A stretch of DNA of 64,000 nucleotides from assembly GCA_051954695.1 (NCBI GenBank), contig JBQCHL010000009.1:129550-193549 (forward strand), in the 5' to 3' direction. Below the pieces are notes generated by a model, which was not told where the DNA came from, made no database searches, and saw only the letters and a program-made list of their open reading frames with translations. How positions within the stretch are numbered: the first letter of the stretch is position 1; the number at the start of each line of letters is the position of its first letter. Shown piece after piece: positions 49,547 to 58,494 of the stretch. The position numbers and the translations under genes are program-made. The DNA comes from Terrimonas_A sp051954695 (lineage in GTDB: Bacteria > Bacteroidota > Bacteroidia > Chitinophagales > Chitinophagaceae).

Positions 49547-51424
49547 ATGTGCGGGATTGCCGGTATTATACAACCAGGGCCATTACACGGCAAGGAGCAA
49601 CTGCATAAAATGACAGATGCATTAGCTCATCGCGGCCCCGACGGAGATGGCTTCTGGCAAAATAACAATGGCACCGTCCTTCTTGGCCACCGCCGCCTGG
49701 CTATTATCGATCTCAGCAATGCCTCTGCCCAACCCATGCATTACACCCTTCCTGGTGAGGCCACCCATCGCTACAGTATCATTTATAACGGTGAAATATA
49801 TAATTACCTGGAGCTAAAACAGGAATTGCAGAAACAAGGTTATCATTTCCATACCGGATCAGATACTGAAGTGATCCTTGCCGCTTATGACCATTGGGAT
49901 GATGAATGTCTATATCATTTCGACGGCATGTTTGCCTTCGCCATCTGGGATGAAAAAGAACAGGAATTATTTGCAGCAAGAGACCGGTTTGGAGAAAAAC
50001 CGTTCTTCTATTCACTGGATAAAGGTTCGCTTTTTTTTGCATCAGAAATGAAAGCTCTCTGGGCAGCAGGTGTACCATACATCCCTAATTTGAAAATGCT
50101 GTTCAATTATATCACGATCGGCTATGTAGATAACCCGGAGCGGCCTGAAGAAACATTCTTTGAACATATTGTACAACTGCCACCTGCATCAAGGCTTTAT
50201 TTTACACCTTCTTCAGGGGAACTTATCATTGATAAATACTGGGACCTGTCAATGTCTTCCACGCTTTCCATTGGTGATGAAGAAGCAATTGCCCGTTTTC
50301 AGCATCTTCTGTCACAATCCATTGACAGACGGCTCCGCAGTGATGTCCCGGTCGGCACTTCATTAAGCGGAGGGCTTGACAGTTCATCTATTGCAATGCT
50401 TATACATAAGGCAGGAAAAAGTTCTTTCGCCCAGCATTGTTTCACAGCCAGTTTTCCAGGCTTTGAAAAAGATGAACTCGGATTTTCCCGGATGGTAGCA
50501 AACGAGTTTGGATTGAAGCAACATACGGTAGCCATTACAGCTAATGACCTGATCCATCACTGGAAAAAATTTTTGTACCACCAGGAAGAACCTGCTTCTT
50601 CAGCCAGTGCATTTGCACAGTTCAGCGTGTTTGAACTGGCGAAAAAGCATCAGATAACTGTTTTGCTCGACGGCCAAGGTGCGGATGAAACACTGGCGGG
50701 TTATCATAAATACTATAAATGGTACTGGCAGGAATTATTTCATCAGCGGAAACTGATAAAAAGCAAAGAGATCGCTGCCGCCAGGGAAGCAGGAGTTCAG
50801 GAAAGCTTTGGGTGGAAAAATATCATGGCCAGCCTGCTGCCCGACCTGGCTTCGGTGATACTGGAAAAGCAATACCTCTTTCATGCTCTTGGCCAGGAAG
50901 ACCTGCATAAGGATTTTGTGCGGCTGCAAAGCAAGGAAGCTTATTACTGTTCTCCTGAACTACGGGGGCTGAATGGCATTCTTTATTTCAATACCTGTGT
51001 ACATGGGCTGAATGAATTGCTCAGGTATGCCGACAGGAACTCAATGGCCCATGGACGTGAAGTAAGGCTTCCGTTTTTAAGCCATGAACTGGTAGAATTC
51101 ATTTTCTCGCTCCCTCCCGGTTTCAAGATCAGGCAGGGCTGGACGAAATGGATACTCCGGCAAACAATGAAGGATCATTTACCAACTGCCATCACCTGGC
51201 GAAAAGATAAAACAGGATTTGAGCCCCCACAAAAACAATGGATGCAACATCCGGCCATGCAGGAAATGATAAAAGATGCAAGAGAAAAACTGGTGAAGGA
51301 AAAAATACTCAATGCAAGTGTGCTTGCAAAACCGTTGGAACCCGCAGAAGCTTATAGCAAAAACAATTATGATTGGAGATACCTGAATGCAGCGGCTTGT
51401 TTAAACAATAAGTCGGAAGCCTAA
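49547..51424 (+). CDS. asnB: Asparagine synthase (glutamine-hydrolysing)
   Basis: A 625-residue amidotransferase. The N-terminal Ntn-type glutaminase starts MCGIAGII with nucleophile C2 (after Met removal), and has HRGPDGDGFW, YNGEIYNY and GSDTEVILAAYDHWDD. The synthetase domain (about 245-600) has the ATP-pyrophosphatase P-loop VPVGTSLSGGLDSS and the segment VRLPFLSHELVEFIFSLPP. It makes asparagine from aspartate, glutamine and ATP. No cell-surface or peptide cluster surrounds it, so the primary-metabolism role is favoured over antibiotic-type paralogues. Confidence 0.95.
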   Translation: MCGIAGIIQPGPLHGKEQLHKMTDALAHRGPDGDGFWQNNNGTVLLGHRRLAIIDLSNASAQPMHYTLPGEATHRYSIIYNGEIYNYLELKQELQKQGYHFHTGSDTEVILAAYDHWDDECLYHFDGMFAFAIWDEKEQELFAARDRFGEKPFFYSLDKGSLFFASEMKALWAAGVPYIPNLKMLFNYITIGYVDNPERPEETFFEHIVQLPPASRLYFTPSSGELIIDKYWDLSMSSTLSIGDEEAIARFQHLLSQSIDRRLRSDVPVGTSLSGGLDSSSIAMLIHKAGKSSFAQHCFTASFPGFEKDELGFSRMVANEFGLKQHTVAITANDLIHHWKKFLYHQEEPASSASAFAQFSVFELAKKHQITVLLDGQGADETLAGYHKYYKWYWQELFHQRKLIKSKEIAAAREAGVQESFGWKNIMASLLPDLASVILEKQYLFHALGQEDLHKDFVRLQSKEAYYCSPELRGLNGILYFNTCVHGLNELLRYADRNSMAHGREVRLPFLSHELVEFIFSLPPGFKIRQGWTKWILRQTMKDHLPTAITWRKDKTGFEPPQKQWMQHPAMQEMIKDAREKLVKEKILNASVLAKPLEPAEAYSKNNYDWRYLNAAACLNNKSEA

Positions 51425-51436
51425 GCTCCCGACTTA
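51409..51436. terminator. Hairpin overlapping the asnB stop codon
   Basis: TAAGTCGG-A-AGC (51409-51420) pairs with GCT-C-CCGACTTA (51425-51436) around a CTAA loop, with one internal mismatch. It overlaps the stop and lies between convergent genes. There is no good T-run, so termination is only likely. It carries the AGTCGGAAG word also found at 63847. Confidence 0.5.
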
Positions 51437-51456
51437 CAACTAATACCTCACTTAAT

Positions 51457-51900
51457 CTATATATCTGCACGTTTAAATTTGCTGGTCAGCTCCATGTTAC
51501 CGTATACATCGGATTTTACAGTGTACCAATTCTCTCCATCACGCAGGTTGATCACAAAAGTTACTTCATCAGCACATACAGTTTCTGTAACTCCATAGAT
51601 CTCCTGGCCTTTATATCTTTTCTTCAGTTTGGCAAAGATGTTGGCCGGTAAATTCTTTTCGCCATAATAGCGGATAGTTTTCAACAGCGTACCATCATCA
51701 GAGTATTGCGCTCTTATCTGCATTTCATTTTGCCTGAAGTTGGCCTGAATGAAATCGCTGTATTCATGCCAGGTGATATCTTTTGCGGAAGAGAAGGTTT
51801 CTTTGAATGCCTTCAACACCTTTTCTGTTGGCTCTGGTGCAGGAGTGGCAAAAGCTATCATGCCAGCCAGCAGCCCTGCGAATAAAAATACTTTTTTCAT
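51457..51900 (-). CDS. Secreted PepSY-like protein (paralogue 3)
   Basis: A 147-residue exported protein. The signal peptide (about 1-19) ends IAFATP. The domain shows VLKAFKETFSSAKDITWHEY, IQANFRQNEMQIRAQYSDDG, NLPANIFAKLKKRYKGQEIY and a final pair of strands (VTETVCADEVTFVINLRDG). The plan matches the proteins at 43634 and 44397, but the EVSNEEGT stretch is replaced and a single Cys appears. It converges on asnB. Function unknown. Confidence 0.82.
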   Translation of the reverse strand: MKKVFLFAGLLAGMIAFATPAPEPTEKVLKAFKETFSSAKDITWHEYSDFIQANFRQNEMQIRAQYSDDGTLLKTIRYYGEKNLPANIFAKLKKRYKGQEIYGVTETVCADEVTFVINLRDGENWYTVKSDVYGNMELTSKFKRADI

Positions 51901-52233
51901 GGTTATCCGTTTTTGATGATTAATCGTTCGTTATCTGATGCAAAGTACCTACATGAAAAACGTCAAGGCAAGCAATTAGGTATTATTGGTAAATGAACTT
52001 ATTGTTGCTATAACATATCCTTTTTGCGGCTTTCTGCTGAAACGCTATAAAACAACTGTGAAAAGCATGTTTATCTACGTGAAACATGATTTATATTTTG
52101 TAAAATCCCATTTAAAGTAATTGTTAAAAGCTTTTACTGCTGGATAAGCGGTAAATAAAGAGACTGCCGGGCTTTCTTAATTATTTCTCATCTTTGCATC
52201 CTGTTCTCTTAATATCATTTTAACATTTCCAAT
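51901..52233. promoter_or_regulatory. Divergent intergenic region before the transsulfuration gene
   Basis: This 333-bp AT-rich gap separates paralogue 3 from the transsulfuration enzyme. A CATCTTTG near 52189 is close to the -7 consensus. No SAM riboswitch core, palindromic operator or repeat was recognised. Confidence 0.4.
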
Positions 52234-53373
52234 ATGAAGATTGCAACAAAATTTATTCATGCGGGTGCTACGCCTGACCCTTCAACAGGGGCTATCATGA
52301 CCCCTATATTTCAAACTTCTACTTATGTGCAGGAAGCACCGGGTAAAAACAAAGGCTTTGAATATGCGAGAAGCCAGAATCCAACCCGTAAAGCGCTGGA
52401 AGAAGCACTGGCTGAGATCGAAAATGGAAAGTTCGGACTTGCTTTCAGTAGTGGTGTGGCCGCCACTGATGCCGTGATCAAATTGCTTGAGCCGGGTGAT
52501 GAAGTGGTTGCGGCCAGCGACATGTATGGCGGCACCTACAGGTTGTTTACCAAAGTGTTTGAAAAGTTCGGGATCAAATTCGTTTATACAGATACAACGG
52601 ACCTTTCCAAAGTGCAGGCTGCCGTATCATCCAAAACAAAACTCATCTGGCTGGAAACACCTACCAATCCCCTGATGAACATTACAGATATTGCAGGGGT
52701 ATCGGTCATTGCCAAAAAAGCCAATGCTTTGCTTTGCGTCGACAATACATTCGCTTCCCCTTACCTGCAAAACCCGCTCGATGTGGGTGCTGATATCGTT
52801 ATGCACTCTTCTACCAAATACCTGGGCGGCCACAGCGATGTGATCCAGGGCGCATTGATCATGAATTCCGCTGAGCTTCGTGAGAAGCTTTACTTTATAC
52901 AGAAAAGCTGCGGCGCCGTACCCGGGCCGATGGATTGCTTCCTTGTATTAAGGGGTATTAAAACGCTTCACCTCCGCATGCAACAGCATTGCCTGAATGG
53001 GGAAAAAATTGCCCAGTGGCTGCGCAGCAATCCCAAAGTAGCCAAAGTGTACTGGCCTGGATTTGAGGACAGCGCCGGTTATGCGATCGCCAAAAAACAA
53101 ATGCGCGGATTTGGAGGAATGATCAGCTTCGAATTAAAGAACGACAGCCAGGAAGAAGCTGCAAGGGTATTGTCTTCAACACACCTGTTTTCCCTCGCGG
53201 AAAGCCTGGGCGGCGTTGAATCGCTGATCAATCACCCTGCATCCATGACACATGCTTCTATTCCAAGGGAAGAGCGGATCAAGAACGGTTTATCCGATTC
53301 ATTAATAAGATTGAGCGTGGGGGTGGAAGATGCCGACGACCTGATCGAAGATCTGAAAAAAGCTATCGGGTAA
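52234..53373 (+). CDS. PLP-dependent transsulfuration enzyme (cystathionine gamma-synthase/lyase family)
   Basis: A 379-residue PLP enzyme of the Cys/Met metabolism family. It starts KIATKFIHAG and has FSSGVAATDAVIKLL, ETPTNPLMNITDI, VDNTFASPYLQNPLDVGADIVMHS and the PLP-Lys motif STKYLGGHSDVIQGA. The C-terminal SLAESLGGVESLINHPASMTH and GLSDSLIRLSVGVED complete the fold. Cystathionine gamma-synthase, gamma-lyase and methionine gamma-lyase share these motifs, and the reaction cannot be settled by eye. The long upstream gap shows no riboswitch. Confidence 0.92.
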   Translation: MKIATKFIHAGATPDPSTGAIMTPIFQTSTYVQEAPGKNKGFEYARSQNPTRKALEEALAEIENGKFGLAFSSGVAATDAVIKLLEPGDEVVAASDMYGGTYRLFTKVFEKFGIKFVYTDTTDLSKVQAAVSSKTKLIWLETPTNPLMNITDIAGVSVIAKKANALLCVDNTFASPYLQNPLDVGADIVMHSSTKYLGGHSDVIQGALIMNSAELREKLYFIQKSCGAVPGPMDCFLVLRGIKTLHLRMQQHCLNGEKIAQWLRSNPKVAKVYWPGFEDSAGYAIAKKQMRGFGGMISFELKNDSQEEAARVLSSTHLFSLAESLGGVESLINHPASMTHASIPREERIKNGLSDSLIRLSVGVEDADDLIEDLKKAIG

Positions 53374-53450
53374 AACAGCAGGTTTGGCATTGTATCTGCA
53401 AAATAAGGGGTAGGACAGGACATATATTTTTTCATCTTAAAAAGCCTGCT

Positions 53451-53597
53451 ATGCTATACCTTATTGCTGTTATACTACTGATCGGCTGGGCACTTGGTTT
53501 CTTTGTGTTTTCCGTTGGAGGTCTTATTCATATACTCCTGGTAATAGCTATTATTGCCATTCTATTAAGGCTGATCAGGGGAGGCACTCCCATCTGA
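53451..53597 (+). CDS. Lmo0937-family small membrane protein
   Basis: A 48-residue protein translated from ATG 53451 to TGA 53597. It consists of two hydrophobic segments, MLYLIAVILLIGWALGFFVF and IHILLVIAIIAILLRL, separated by a short SVGG turn and followed by the basic tail RLIRGG. The pattern is that of the lmo0937 family of tiny membrane proteins, which are widespread and of unknown function. It lies between metabolism genes on the same strand, 14 bp ahead of the TIGR02757 gene. Confidence 0.8.
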   Translation: MLYLIAVILLIGWALGFFVFSVGGLIHILLVIAIIAILLRLIRGGTPI

Positions 53598-53611
53598 CCG
53601 CCGGATTAAAT

Positions 53612-54370
53612 ATGACAAAATCATTAAAAGAATTTCTGGATAAGAAGGTTGATGAATATAATCAACCTTCTTTTATTAAGGATGATCCTGTTTGCATCCC
53701 CCATTTATTCAAGGATAAAGCCGACCAGGAAATTGCAGGGCTGTTTGCAGCAATATTTGCCTGGGGCAACCGCACCACTATCATTAATAAATCAAAAGAA
53801 CTGATGCAGCTGATGGGCATGCGTCCGCACCAGTTTTGCCTGCATCACTCTGATAAGGATCTGAAGCGGTTACTGGATTTTAAACATCGCACTTTCAATG
53901 CAACAGACCTGTTGTATTTTATTGAATTCTTCAAGTATCATTACAGTTCCTCTCCCAGCCTTGAAACAGCTTTTACCAGGCATGGCAGGTCTGTGGAAGA
54001 AATGCTTTCCGGTTTTCATCATTATTTCTTTTCGCTGGAAGATGCGCCGCCAAGAACAAAAAAACATATTTCAACACCGGAAAGGGGTTCCACCTGCAAG
54101 CGGCTTAATATGTTTCTGCGGTGGATGGTAAGGAATGATGGCAAAGGCGTTGATCTGGGTATCTGGGAAAACATCTCTCCATCGCAGCTCATTTGCCCCA
54201 TCGATCTGCATGTAGCCCGGGTAGCAAGAAAGTTCAAGCTGCTCAAAAGAAAACAAACAGACTGGGAAGCAGCCCTGGAGCTGACTTCCCAGTTAAGAAA
54301 AATGGATATGGCCGACCCGGTGAAATACGATTTTGCCTTGTTCACTTTGGGGATCGCAGAGAGATATTAG
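53612..54370 (+). CDS. TIGR02757-family protein
   Basis: A 252-residue cytoplasmic protein of a family largely confined to Bacteroidota and relatives. Recognised segments are IAGLFAAIFAWGNRTTIINK, RHGRSVEEMLSGFHHYFF, TCKRLNMFLRWMVRNDGKGVDLGIW, and PIDLHVARVARKFKLL followed by MADPVKYDFALFTLGI. The helical arrangement and HhH-like region (PVKYDFALFTLG) are reminiscent of DNA-glycosylase-like folds, but no activity is assigned. The last 4 bases overlap the convergent receptor gene. Confidence 0.88.
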   Translation: MTKSLKEFLDKKVDEYNQPSFIKDDPVCIPHLFKDKADQEIAGLFAAIFAWGNRTTIINKSKELMQLMGMRPHQFCLHHSDKDLKRLLDFKHRTFNATDLLYFIEFFKYHYSSSPSLETAFTRHGRSVEEMLSGFHHYFFSLEDAPPRTKKHISTPERGSTCKRLNMFLRWMVRNDGKGVDLGIWENISPSQLICPIDLHVARVARKFKLLKRKQTDWEAALELTSQLRKMDMADPVKYDFALFTLGIAERY

Positions 54371-57186
54371 AACAGGAACAATCTCTCCCTTCCACCTACT
54401 TTCTTTTTCACACCTGCAGGCCTTACATTATACGTGAACGTGGCCATAAAATATTGTGTCAACGCATTGGTTTGTGAAGTAGTGATCATATTCCGGCTGG
54501 TGTAAGAAGAGATATTCTTATTCTGGTCGAGAATATCGAATACACTGAGACGCAGCACACCGGTCTCATCGCGAAGCATAGTGAAATTAACCGCCGCATT
54601 CCAGCGAACGATCTCTTTAGGCGAACCGGCAGGCACATTGCCGTTAAAGCTGTAAGAGCATTGCGTTTCCCAGATCACGTGCTTCGGCCATCTTACGATC
54701 AATTCATTTTCCCACCAGCGTGTTTGCACTTTCAACTTATTAAAGGCAGTGCTTGAATAGCGGGTAAAATTATAACCGAGACTTACGCTGCTGTTCCATT
54801 CCACTTTATCATTCCAGTTAAGCCCGATCCCGGCCCATTGATTAAGGCTCCATGTAGTTTGCCAACTGCTTTCACCATTGTATAGCAGACGGTTCCGGTT
54901 AAAATTATAATTGGCACCTGTGTTCCAGGAAAAAATAAAGCGCTGGTTGTTTTTATACTGTTTGTACAGGTTGTAATTGATATAAAAATTCTTACTGCCG
55001 TTCGCATTCACCGGCATTGTTGTTTGCACACCTTTTTCATCCACTGTTATGCTCTGCACTATATCATTATGCGTAAGGGCTCCATTGGCATACACACTGA
55101 TATTGAATGAACGCTTGGGATCGTTGAAATAATAGTTGGCATAAAAATTATCCCTCCTCGAAGGACTGAGCGTCGTATTTCCTTTAGTGATAAAATAAGG
55201 ATTGGTGTTATCACTTACAGGGATCAGGTATGTAAAAGAAGGCAGTGTAATATCCCGGCTGTAATTAAGATTTAGTTGCTTATAAGTCACGCTCAGCGCA
55301 GGAAGCAGGTCTGTGCTCTTCTGTTTCACCGGTGCTGGCAGGGAGGCCAGGTCATTATCAACATACTGGAACAAGGCACGCAATCCCGGTGTGATCGTAA
55401 AGTTCTTCCATTTAAACTCCAGGCCCGGCATCAATAGTATCCTGTTGCTGTGGCGGTTGAAACCACTGGTGCGTAAAGGATCAGGAATGTCGCCGTTGCC
55501 AGGATTAGCTGGGTCTTTACTGAAAGTATTGATATCATTGGTGACCTGTCCGTATTCATAACGGCCGCCAATGCGGAATGTCAATATTTTACTGAGCGGG
55601 TCGCTGTAGTTGAACGATACGGCAGCATCGGTACGTGGTATGCGTTCATTACGAAGCTGGGCGGCCAGGCTATCGTAGGCTGTGGGGTAATAAAAATCAA
55701 GACCCGTATTGGTAGAAAGATCATTATAGCGGTTATTGATATCCAGGCTATGATAAATGTTATAACGCCTTCCTTTTTTTGTTTTGGAAAGGCGGGTAAT
55801 ATTTAAAGAATGGCGATAATAGTAAACACTTCCTTTATTGGACTGCAATACATTACCGGCACTAAGCGGGCCTAATAAATTATTCGTGCTGCTGATTGTG
55901 CTGATCCTGTTCTCATCCGAAAGTCCGATGGTATAATTGGCATTGAACAGGATATTGGTAACGGAATCCGGTTTTAACCTCAGGCCTGCACCAATATTGT
56001 GCCCATTGGTGACCACACCGCCTGTAAGCCTGGTCTTGTTAGAGATAACCGTGTCGCCATTGAACTGCTGCGTTTCCGTTTCCGTCAAACGATTCACGTG
56101 TATATTGCCGTGGAAGTATTGAAGGAATAATGATTTCTTTGCACTAGGTGCATGATTAAGATTGAACCCTGCACCCTTACTGGTGGAAACTCCTCCATAA
56201 TTCTGCGCGCCGCCAAAGTTCACCCCGTTGATTGAAACACCTGAGCCACCACTGCTATTATTCCAGATACTGATGCTGGTGCCATTACTGTTGCTGCGGT
56301 TCCTGTCCATACCACCGGTTTGCATAAGCTCGTTGAAGCTGAAGCCTGCCTTATTCATATTGTTCATATAACCAAGCACGCTGATCTGCAATGTATCCCG
56401 GTAAATATTGGCGATGCCACCGGCTTCATACAGCTCATCAGTGCCAAGCCCGCCATACAATTTTCCAAACCAGCCTTTCTTCACTCCTTTCTTTAAAGTG
56501 ATATTAACCACTTTGCCCACGTTGTTGATATTGTCGTCACCATTCCGCAGCAATTCTTCCTTATCATCAGTTACCTGCACTTTATCGATCACATTGGCAG
56601 GCAGGTTGCGGGTAGCCATTTTAGGGTCATCACCAAAGAAAACCTTTCCGTCGACAAGGATACGGTTCACCGGTTTACCGTTCACGGCAATATTTCCGTC
56701 CCTGTCTACCTGCACACCCGGAAGCTTTTTCAGCAGGTCTTCAACCAGTGCATTGGGCAAAGTTTTAAAAGCAGAAGCATTGAACTCTATCGTATCCTTT
56801 TTAACCACAACAGGAGGCCTTTCTGCAATCACCAGCACTTCATCCAGTGATTTGGCATCAGGAAGCATATACACCGTATCCATGTCCAGGGTGGCTTCGC
56901 CCGCAGGAATGGTAAACTCTTTACGGAAAATGCCATAACCGGAAAAGGAGATAACAACACGGCAATCGAGATCGAATGGAATGCCGGGAACTTTAAAATT
57001 GCCTTCGGGATCGCTGAGGCGGTAGGTGATAATGGCCGTATCGGCTGCTTTAAAAACAGTAACTGTTGCCAACCCCAGTGGTTGCTGGCTGGTTGAATCA
57101 ATAATCCTTCCTTTCAGAGTGCCCTGGGCAAAAGCATAGCCATTGAAGCAGCATAAGATTACTGCCAGCGTAAAGATCTTTCTCAT
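54367..57186 (-). CDS. TonB-dependent-type outer-membrane receptor (outer membrane beta-barrel family)
   Basis: A 939-residue outer-membrane protein. The signal peptide (1-20, ending AFAQ) precedes a carboxypeptidase-regulatory-like domain (about 22-105; LKGRIIDSTSQQPLGLATV). A plug-like part follows (about 120-235; VEDLLKKLPGVQVDRDGNI, VNRILVDGKVFFGDDPKMA), then a large barrel of PF14905 type. Unlike SusC it has no paired SusD and lacks the SusC plug hallmarks. It ends WFGRERLFLF-like with an aromatic final strand. Ligand unknown; peptide, siderophore or metal uptake are options. It overlaps the upstream convergent gene by 4 bp. Confidence 0.9.
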   Translation of the reverse strand: MRKIFTLAVILCCFNGYAFAQGTLKGRIIDSTSQQPLGLATVTVFKAADTAIITYRLSDPEGNFKVPGIPFDLDCRVVISFSGYGIFRKEFTIPAGEATLDMDTVYMLPDAKSLDEVLVIAERPPVVVKKDTIEFNASAFKTLPNALVEDLLKKLPGVQVDRDGNIAVNGKPVNRILVDGKVFFGDDPKMATRNLPANVIDKVQVTDDKEELLRNGDDNINNVGKVVNITLKKGVKKGWFGKLYGGLGTDELYEAGGIANIYRDTLQISVLGYMNNMNKAGFSFNELMQTGGMDRNRSNSNGTSISIWNNSSGGSGVSINGVNFGGAQNYGGVSTSKGAGFNLNHAPSAKKSLFLQYFHGNIHVNRLTETETQQFNGDTVISNKTRLTGGVVTNGHNIGAGLRLKPDSVTNILFNANYTIGLSDENRISTISSTNNLLGPLSAGNVLQSNKGSVYYYRHSLNITRLSKTKKGRRYNIYHSLDINNRYNDLSTNTGLDFYYPTAYDSLAAQLRNERIPRTDAAVSFNYSDPLSKILTFRIGGRYEYGQVTNDINTFSKDPANPGNGDIPDPLRTSGFNRHSNRILLMPGLEFKWKNFTITPGLRALFQYVDNDLASLPAPVKQKSTDLLPALSVTYKQLNLNYSRDITLPSFTYLIPVSDNTNPYFITKGNTTLSPSRRDNFYANYYFNDPKRSFNISVYANGALTHNDIVQSITVDEKGVQTTMPVNANGSKNFYINYNLYKQYKNNQRFIFSWNTGANYNFNRNRLLYNGESSWQTTWSLNQWAGIGLNWNDKVEWNSSVSLGYNFTRYSSTAFNKLKVQTRWWENELIVRWPKHVIWETQCSYSFNGNVPAGSPKEIVRWNAAVNFTMLRDETGVLRLSVFDILDQNKNISSYTSRNMITTSQTNALTQYFMATFTYNVRPAGVKKKVGGRERLFLF

Positions 57187-57443
57187 TCCGGTTTTTGGTT
57201 AGATTGCTAAAATACGATAATGTTCGTACGAAAGTTGTCGAACTTCCGCTTTAACGTTTATTTTACATTTGCCACAAGTAGCCCGAACCTGCGATAACTG
57301 TGAATATGCCAGTTCTTTATACAAGAACATTTTACTTAAAAAGTGCATTTTTTATTCAAAATGTTGCTTGCTCCGGATGCTTTTTTATTGGACATGTGTG
57401 CGCGAAAAAAGTTGCAAAAAAACCTGGCTATTTTTGGTTCGCT

Positions 57444-57764
57444 ATGCATAATGAAGAATCCATACAGGCTGTCGGTATTGAACTTGGGCTTATGTTCAGG
57501 GAGGTTGATAATGAGCTACGGTTCCGTCAACTGGCAGACAAGATTAACGATCTCCTGGTAAATGATTTCGACCGCCTCATTGCCATTCTTTACCGCATGG
57601 ATGTAAGCGATATAAAACTGAAGAACCTGCTTAAAAACAATCCTGGTGAAGATGCAGGAAGGATCATTGCAGAATTAATGATAGAGCGCCAGGCTCAAAA
57701 AATAGAATCAAGGAAGCAGTTTACCAGGAGAGAAGACAATATTGATGAAAATGAAAAGTGGTAA
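57444..57764 (+). CDS. Conserved hypothetical helical protein
   Basis: A 106-residue protein of unknown function. ATG 57444 gives MHNEESIQAVGIELGLMFRE; the frame is open 144 bp further but the extra codons give an unlikely Cys-rich hydrophobic start, and a TATTTTTG box at 57429-57436 is within that extension. The chain is helical and charged, with no Cys or hydrophobic segment: RFRQLADKINDLLVNDFDRLIAILYRMDVSD, then KLKNLLKNNPGEDAGRIIAE. I recognise it as a recurring Bacteroidota small protein. It converges on the fatty-acid hydroxylase with 3 bp between stops. Confidence 0.75.
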   Translation: MHNEESIQAVGIELGLMFREVDNELRFRQLADKINDLLVNDFDRLIAILYRMDVSDIKLKNLLKNNPGEDAGRIIAELMIERQAQKIESRKQFTRREDNIDENEKW

Positions 57765-57767
57765 TCC

Positions 57768-58439
57768 TTATTTCTTATCCTTACCAAACATCAGTTCCTT
57801 TACTTTCTCTTTATCTTCTTTTTCTTTCTTCAGATCGAACATTGTTCCGAATACATGGTCCCAGATAGTAGAGCTTACACCAAAACCATTATGCTCATTT
57901 TTATAATGGTGCAGGTGATGGTTTCTCCATAATGGTTTCATCCATTTAAAAGGAGGATTCCAGGCATGAATGGCATAGTGCATAGTGCCGTACATCAGGT
58001 AGCCGAGAATAAAGCCGGGGAAGAACATAAATGTATACTGCCGCATGATGAGATAAGTCAACCCGAAAATAGCAGAAGCAATAATGATGCTTGGTACAGG
58101 CGGCATGAAAAGCCTTTGCTTATCGCGGGGGTAATGATGGTGATTACCATGCAGGGTATAAATAAACTTTTGCGCGCGCGGGCTTTCGCTTACCCAATGA
58201 AAAAGAAAGCGGTGAGCGAAATATTCAAACAATGTCCAGAAAAACATGCCTCCGAAAAAGGTAAGCACCACACGGAGCAGCGAGAAGCCAAGAGTAGTGT
58301 TGCTGTAATATAGCATAAAGCCGATCACAGGAAGATACATGCCCCAGATCACCAGCGGGTGGGTCTTGGTAAGCATTTCCAGGTAGTCGTTTTTAAACAA
58401 ACGGGCCTGGCCTTTATTGTGGATTTTCTCAAACTGCAT
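57768..58439 (-). CDS. Fatty-acid 2-hydroxylase-like membrane enzyme
   Basis: A 223-residue di-iron membrane hydroxylase. His motifs are HRFLFHW, HGNHHHYPRDKQRL, HYAIHAWNP and HHLHHYKNEHNGFGVSS, the plan of the Scs7/FA2H family that puts a 2-hydroxyl on sphingolipid acyl chains. Four membrane segments fit (about 30-50, 60-82, 120-145 and 150-165). Some Bacteroidota make sphingolipids, so this is a plausible lipid-modifying enzyme, but the cytochrome b5 domain of eukaryotic FA2H is missing. It is different from the family member at 28848. Confidence 0.9.
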   Translation of the reverse strand: MQFEKIHNKGQARLFKNDYLEMLTKTHPLVIWGMYLPVIGFMLYYSNTTLGFSLLRVVLTFFGGMFFWTLFEYFAHRFLFHWVSESPRAQKFIYTLHGNHHHYPRDKQRLFMPPVPSIIIASAIFGLTYLIMRQYTFMFFPGFILGYLMYGTMHYAIHAWNPPFKWMKPLWRNHHLHHYKNEHNGFGVSSTIWDHVFGTMFDLKKEKEDKEKVKELMFGKDKK

Positions 58440-58494
58440 CGCGGCAAAGATACAAAAAAGCCCATTTTAACCTCCGGGGCAACAGAGGTTCTCA

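Noticed and set aside
51901..52233. SAM riboswitch before the transsulfuration gene
   Set aside because: The gene type made this plausible, but no conserved core helices or purine-rich loop could be found in the gap.
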